From assembly GCA_951799405.1 (NCBI GenBank), contig OX637343.1, positions 3,410,001 to 3,474,000 on the forward strand: 64,000 bases of DNA, in the 5' to 3' direction. A model generated the notes under the pieces. It searched no databases and was not told the DNA's origin. It was given only the letters and a program-made list of their open reading frames with translations. The translations under genes and the position numbers were made by a program. Source of the DNA: Agapetus fuscipes. Lineage: Eukaryota > Arthropoda > Insecta > Trichoptera > Glossosomatidae. Of the stretch, positions 58,396 to 64,000 are shown piece by piece; the first letter of the stretch is position 1; each line of letters begins with the position of its first letter.

Positions 58396-58771
58396 AACAT
58401 TGACTGTGGGCTGAAAAACCAATCTCCTCACTCCTATGTCTAGTTAGATTCAAGCGTCTGGCCAAAAATAGACACAAGACCGGTAATAATGGGGGCGATG
58501 AAATGTAAAATAAATTATATGTATTTTCTCTTAATATTCCAAGTTTCATAATGAAATTCATAGATGGCACTTTTTAACTGACAAACACCTACTTGCAAGA
58601 TGGCTGCTGAATGCTCGATTACGTGAAAGATACGAAATATGTCTGCAGAAAAGCGACAACACATTTTAGAAGTCCTCTAGAACCAGCAAGGGTTTTAGTT
58701 AGACTGTATGAATGTGCCATTAGGAATATTTGTAATTATTTTATTCCTATTTCACATAATTTAGGTCGCAT
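58396..58771. other. Unassigned spacer
   Basis: Nothing recognised. Confidence 0.45.
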
Positions 58772-59616
58772 AATAATAATAACAGGCTGATTTATTTTAA
58801 ATTACACATGATAAGAGAGCGCCGTTTTTGTGTGTGTCACACCTCAAGGGCCCTCTCCGATCATGGATAAGACTTTCTAAACAAGTGTGCCTTGAGTGCT
58901 CCTCGAAATACACCCACAGATTTGGAGTTCTTCACTCCGGGTGGCAGTCTGTTCCACTCCACCGGCCCCGCAACACGGAAAGCGCGGTCTCCGAAGTTTG
59001 TACGAATCTGACGGCGCGGCTGAACCAAATTGACTACTCCATCACCCGCAGATCTGAGTGTCTGCCTCCTAACACCCATTTCAACAGGTGAAATCATATC
59101 AGCCAGATAAGGTGGGGCCAAGCCATTGATGGCTTTATATACCATTAAACAAACACGGAAGACTACCCTCTCCGGGAAACGAAGCCAATGAAGTTTTTTT
59201 AACAGCGGGGTGATGTGAGCGAATTTGGGAATCCCGAATATGAGTCTTGCTGCCGAATTCAACACAGATTGAAAGCGATTAAACTGTTTCTTCGGCTGAC
59301 CACTATAAAGCGTCGAGCAATAGTCAATCCGAGACATCACAAACGCACTCACCAGGGTCTTAACCGCATCTGACGGCAGACATTTTCTTATTGCCTTTAT
59401 TTGGCGAAGCGAAAAAAAAGAAGAAGCTATTGTGGCATCTATTTGCCTATCCAGTGTCAGGTTACGATCCAGTAAGACTCCTAGAAGTCTTACCGAATCA
59501 GAAGGCTGGATTAGCTTACCTCCTATGGAGAGTGGTACTCTATTCACCAGAAGGTGGTCACGCCTCGATGTGGCTGCCCAGATATACATGCATAGATACA
59601 CTGTGTTCAAGGCCCA
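58772..59616 (-). mobile_element. LINE ORF2 C-terminus and 3' UTR, open frame
   Basis: A 249-codon minus-strand frame (59610-58861) covers the end of RT: SVRLLGVLLDRNLTLD, FVMSRIDYCSTLYSG, AARLIFGIPKF, LHWLRFPERVVFRVCLMVYK, FRVAGPVEWNRLPPG. The 3' UTR carries GGGCCCTTGAGGTGTGAC and ends in ATT repeats at 58772-58785. The best of several copies (20597, 35205, 38185). 5'-truncated. Confidence 0.88.
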
Positions 59617-60240
59617 AAAGTAAAGCTGTTTATTTTTCTGCAGAAAAGGTTAAATTACTCCATGTATGCTATCACAAATAATATCATCATACCCACAACA
59701 ATTCAAAGATTTGTAAACAGGTTCTACAAGAGAGTCTAATATATTTAGACAATTTATTAAGCAGTACAACAATGCTAATGCACTTGCATCTTTTGGTGCA
59801 AAAATAGCAGATATTCCAGGTAATGGGCCTTATTGTTTGAAAAATTCAAGAGAAGTTTACAGGGAAGTAATAATCTAATAGTGTCATATGCATCCTCATA
59901 CTGCATGTATATAATGCTGATGAAGCCGTAACAGCTAGAATGAACCATTGCAGTAGTAACGCAAGCTGCCAACGGGCTATTTTGCCCATGATTGAAAATA
60001 TAATGGGAGTAAATCCATTTGCCATGGAGTACAAAAGATTGCAGGAGGCGTTTCAGCAAGAAGAAGCCAGGGCTGCGGTTCATGGGGGTGCAGTACGAGA
60101 TATCCAGTTGCTATTCCCCAGGTCAGTGTTCAATGACCAAAGAAGGTATAATTCTCCATCTAACTCCAATGAAGTTGCTGTCACAATATATATTTTGACC
60201 ATGAGGGGGTTTCCTTTTGATGTAGATATAGCTCTGCATC

Positions 60241-62688
60241 CAAGGGCGTCGCCAAGGGGGGGCAGGGAGGGGCAGCTGCCACCCCCTTAGAGATTCTAAA
60301 AAAGTTGCCAAATATAATACAATTAAAGTCCTAAGTCTTTGAGTTGATTTGCTTGAAGTTCAAGCCTTGAACAGTCATTCCCGTACGTCGAAACTCGAAT
60401 GAATTCACCAATTCCACTCCTAATATTCCGTACACTCAACTACGCTCCGCCTGGTCTACTCTATCGTTGAAGCGGGAGAGGGGGAGGGGGGAAGCAACAT
60501 GTAACCGCGCGGCGCCCGCGCCCCCCGCACAGCCGCCTTTGTTTTAGCGTTTGTCTGTCATTCATTAGTGCGTTAGCGTTGCCACTGCCCGCTTTTACCT
60601 TTGTTTTGTGCGCTATTATCACATCTAAATAGTTGCTGTGACCACATAATCAATATGGACATCAGAAAGTTTTTTGGTGAGTGTCACTTGCGTTTAGCTT
60701 TCGTATTTTCCGTCCGTAAAATAACGTCAATTGATTTGATTATAAATGCTGATTTTGCATCGGTTTTTAAAATTGCAAAAATCCGTTTCTAGTCACAATA
60801 TCCGATTCTTAAGGGTCGTCAGTTTAAACCAAAAGGAAAATTGATCAATTTAATGGCTCAATCGAAAATAGGACCGTATTACCATAGCTTAAAGTAGAAA
60901 ATTGTATGAATGAATATCGGCACAGTCGGCTCGCGTATGCTTGAGACTCCGGCGAGTGCGTGTCGTCGCGCCCGTTCTAGAGTGCTCGAGCGAGGATGCC
61001 CGAGCGCGCCCGTGTCACCAGCGAAACTCTGAAACCAGCCTAAACCGCCCGAAGTAGCTAGGGCTGTTGATATATAAAATATCGTTGACGCTCGTCCTTG
61101 CGCGGGCTCGAGCCTGCCGCCGTCTTGAAGCGCATTTATGCTTTCAATGTGAATTGCGGACCAGAAGAAGTTGTAGCTATTTCAAATATTTTGTTTTGCA
61201 GTTTTAAAAAGAAAGAAACCTGAAGGAGCAAGCAGTGACAGCGATGATTCCGTGGGTGACCTGACGAGACCTAGCACATCCAAAGAACCGGACTTAGTTC
61301 CCGACTCTTCGATAAATGACTGCAACGAAAATGACATCGGTAAATTTATTGGACAAGCATCAATGTTATCGACTGAAATGAAGAAAGAATTGCTTGAAAA
61401 CACTTGGTATCCGTCTGCGACGTATGACTTTGCGGAAGACGCTAAACATTTAAAGAGGAAATTCAATTATTCATGGTTGGAAACGTACTCTCCATGGTTG
61501 GCCTATTCCAGGCACCAAAAACGAGCCTTTTGTAAATATTGTACGTTGTTCCCACCAAATCCAAATTCTTTTAGAGGCGTATTAGGGTCATTTATCATAA
61601 GGCCGTTTTGTAAGTTTAAAGATATTCACGAGCATTGCAAAAAGCACATGGAAACCCACTTCCATAAGATGGCACTGGAAGCCTGTTGTTGCGGAGAAAG
61701 TCGGCCTGGAGGAGGATATCACTTCAATGCCGCGCATTGTTGGGAAACAACGTCATCAAAGCAATCACCCAGCAGAAAGCCCTTCAGAATTCTGGAAAAG
61801 ATCATTAACAATACCATACTTGGACTCCGTTATTACATCGCTTGAAACACGCTTTGCTGAAGAAAATACTCCATCATTTGCTTTATCTAAATTACACCCC
61901 GCACAAATGCAAACGATGTCAGTCGAAAATCTCACAGGAACTTGTGAAACAATCGCTCAGTTTTATAATTTACCAAACATAAAAATTGAAGTCGAGCTTT
62001 GGTAGCAATTCTGGCATAATAAACCAAACTCAACAGATCAAACCGTTGTTGACACCCTAAAAGAAGCAAAAACTTTCTTTCCCGACACGGAAAAAGCGTT
62101 GAAAATTTTGATTGCTTTTCCATGCACGACGTGTACGGTAGAGTGATCGTTTAGCAGCCTCAGGAGACTAAAAACCTGGCTAAGAAGCACTGAGTGAAAA
62201 TCGCCTCAATGGTTTGGCCATGATGAGTGTGCACCGAAAACTTATACATGGAAACTTACAAGATTTCAATAATAAAGTGGTCGAGAAGTTTACAATGAAT
62301 CCCCGAAAATTAAAATCGGGTAATTTAAAAAAAATATGCTGTACACTTATTCAAATTCAAACTCCTTTTTATTTTATTTTTCTAATAAATGTTATTATAA
62401 CTCATTTACAAGTTTTTTATTGCATAGTCAAGAGCTCGTGCTCGTGTAGCTTTACACATTGGACTCTGTACTGTCACAGAATATATATGTATATAGTACT
62501 AAGATACTGTTGTTATTACAATCGCTGTAGATGTAAGGCTCGTAGTAAAAGTGAAAAGTTTCATGTGCTGTCGACTTTACCTACAATTCATACCTACTTT
62601 TCTCATTCATAGAGAATGAGAAAAGTATGAATTGTAGTAGGTAAAGTCAACTTGCCCCCCCCTGCGCCATCGGCTGGCGACGCCCTTG
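60241..62688 (+). mobile_element. hAT transposon inserted in a Helitron
   Basis: Termini CAAGGGCGTCGCCA...TGGCGACGCCCTTG with a perfect 8-bp duplication TCTGCATC (60233-60240, 62689-62696). 2,448 bp; carries a transposase derivative. Clean boundaries because the Helitron reading continues on either side. Confidence 0.93.
60655..62330 (+). pseudogene. hAT transposase of the TTF-finger/DUF4371 (P52rIPK-like) type, internally deleted
   Basis: Start MDIRKFF (60655), GT donor at 60677 and AG acceptor at 61200-61201 give a 525-bp intron and keep frame into VLKRKKPEG. Then a TTF/BED-like zinc region (RAFCKYCTLFPP ... HCKKHMETHFHKM). A frame change near 61690 jumps to the C-terminal part: IPYLDSVITSLETRF, FFPDTEKALKIL and, in decayed form after 62140, the dimerisation end (MMSVHRKLIHGN). 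The central catalytic portion is missing, so it is non-autonomous. Confidence 0.85.
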
Positions 62689-63142
62689 TCTGCATCCAAA
62701 GAACAATATGGGTCCTCAAAGAATTAATGTTTTATCAAGACATTTAGATCCCAAGGGGTTTCCTTTGTTGTCTCCGACCAAGAGGGCTTCAGCATAATCC
62801 TATACATGCAACAAAGCATCGGCACTCTCTCACCGCCATGCAATTGTATGCCAGTCAAATAGCAGGACGCAGAAGTAGCTTTGATCCCATCAATTTTTCA
62901 GGCAAACTGTTTCAACAATACTTAATCCACGCATATATTGATGCAAATCAAATCACTTCTAATATCTCAGAAATAATAAACTTCTTTGAGTTAAATGTTA
63001 TCAAGGCCTGCAAGACTATGTTAGTAACTTAGCAACAGAGAGTGGCTCGCTGCTATCCTCCCATCTAGCTTTATGGGCAGCCCACGTCATATGAACAAAT
63101 TATATCAGGACTCTATGGCCATGGTATGAAAATTTGGGCATC

Positions 63143-64000
63143 CTAACTGTTCGCGCCAAAGCGACATCTGTTGGTCATTCCTTAAATCAATACCTATCCT
63201 TGTTCACAACGTTACCACAATGCCCAAAAATCTGTATTACCTACCTATATTGCGACTTGTTTGCATACCTTCAACTGGGAAGGTTGTATATTGCGACTTG
63301 TTCTAAAACCTTTGACTAGAAAGGTCGTCGCGTGGAACTGATATAAGCTCCTTCGTGTGGAAAGGTGATAACACCCTATTCGTCGTGCGTGCAACGGGAT
63401 CGCTGCATTTAGAGAAGCAGCCGGACATCGGGGACAAGACTGCAGTCGAACGAGGCCTGAACCACGGAAGCAGCAAGGTTAGTGGCAATTCCTTCGGTCC
63501 TTTCCTTGTTGTCCCGACCAACAGAATCCGGGCTCTCGGGGCAGATATTGCGTCCCAATTGTCTTCGAGGCACCTCGATCATTGTCGGATTGAGGAGCTC
63601 CCGAAGCACATACACCGAATGAAGAGAGATACGCGAAATTCGCTTTGCGCGTATCCATTGGTCCTATCGTACCGGATTTGTGTTATTTTGCTGTTAATTG
63701 GACAGTAAAATATTTTGGTTTCTTCATTTGGTGTACTTATTTTGAATAGTTCGTTTTGGAGATATTGGAATATAAACAGAATCGTATTTTTATATTCATA
63801 ATATTAGCTTTGGGTAGATGAGATAAAATTTGTAACAATAATTTGGTGTACCTACAGATTTAAATTTGAAAGTTGGTATTGGTCATTTGTTTAAATTAAA
63901 TTCCCTTTATATACCTAACTGTTTATGTGAATTTTTGAAATCATCAATCGGTAGGTACCTAATTGCTAATGAGGTAATAAAAATAATAGTTGTTTTGATT
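63143..64000. other. Unassigned, with a GC-richer block at 63300-63710
   Basis: 63303-63708 is open on both strands (117 codons plus, 72 and 68 codons minus) and GC-richer than its flanks, suggesting an old coding or repeat fragment. No domain recognised. The last 290 bases are AT-rich and empty. Confidence 0.4.

Larger units (their letters stand above)
59640..63142 (+). mobile_element. Helitron protein fragment, split by a hAT element
   Basis: Left part: NNANALASFGAKIADIPGNG, NPFAMEYKRLQEAF, VFNDQRRYNSPSNSNEVAV. Right part after 62696: RQDILR/HLDPKGFPLLSP-like, GKLFQQYLIHAYIDANQ and LPSSFMGSPRHMNKLYQDSM. This is the Helitron N-terminal region running toward Rep, in many frames with stops. 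Helicase and termini are not present. The hAT element at 60241-62688 interrupts it. Confidence 0.8.

Overview
The window is nuclear DNA of an invertebrate animal, most likely an insect. Evidence: one well-conserved, intron-rich host gene of the CNNM (unextended/uex) family with consensus GT-AG splice sites, set in AT-rich DNA packed with arthropod-type transposable elements (Ty3/gypsy, APE-type LINEs, mariner, piggyBac, hAT, PIF/Harbinger-like, Helitron, Penelope-like, tRNA-derived SINEs). I cannot name the order from sequence alone.

Layout. 1-1.6 kb: 3' end of a Ty3/gypsy-type LTR retrotransposon (integrase, purine tract, 3' LTR). 1.9-5.7 kb: an almost intact LINE whose ORF2 is broken by one single-base frameshift. 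6-11.5 kb: SINEs and small non-autonomous DNA transposons with clear target duplications. 11.6-36.1 kb: twelve phase-compatible plus-strand exons of the CNNM gene, 4,315 nt and about 1,437 codons to the stop; the first exon (signal peptide) was not found. The introns, one of 10.3 kb, are filled with repeats. 36.1-41.8 kb: 3' UTR, then repeats. 41.8-45.2 kb: PIF/Harbinger-like elements with TTA duplications, two of them abutting.

44.3-53.5 kb is the most unusual part. It is a string of plus-strand fragments (LINE RT, RTE endonuclease, piggyBac C-terminus, mariner N-terminus, jockey-like ORF1). These lead directly into about 4.5 kb of endogenous dsRNA-virus-like sequence (toti-like, putative order Ghabrivirales). 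It has a long capsid-position ORF and an RdRp with motifs F, A, B and C (GDD), in the order of a non-segmented toti-like genome. Next come unidentified degenerate coding sequence and a 419-bp LTR preceded by a CCCH-finger ORF. 53.7-59.6 kb holds a decayed piggyBac transposase, a decayed coiled-coil protein, a Penelope-like GIY-YIG fragment and a minus-strand LINE. 59.6-63.1 kb is a Helitron fragment split by a 2.4-kb hAT element with a perfect 8-bp duplication.

The only gene likely to be functional is the CNNM gene (membrane Mg2+/metal homeostasis). Everything else is transposon- or virus-derived. Points of interest are the virus-like insertion and its LINE junction, a roughly 600-residue acidic extension with two furin-type sites on the CNNM ectodomain, and a hairpin motif (CTGAAGA-N-stem-GAAA) found four times with compensatory stem changes. 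All family assignments come from reading motifs; no database search was run.
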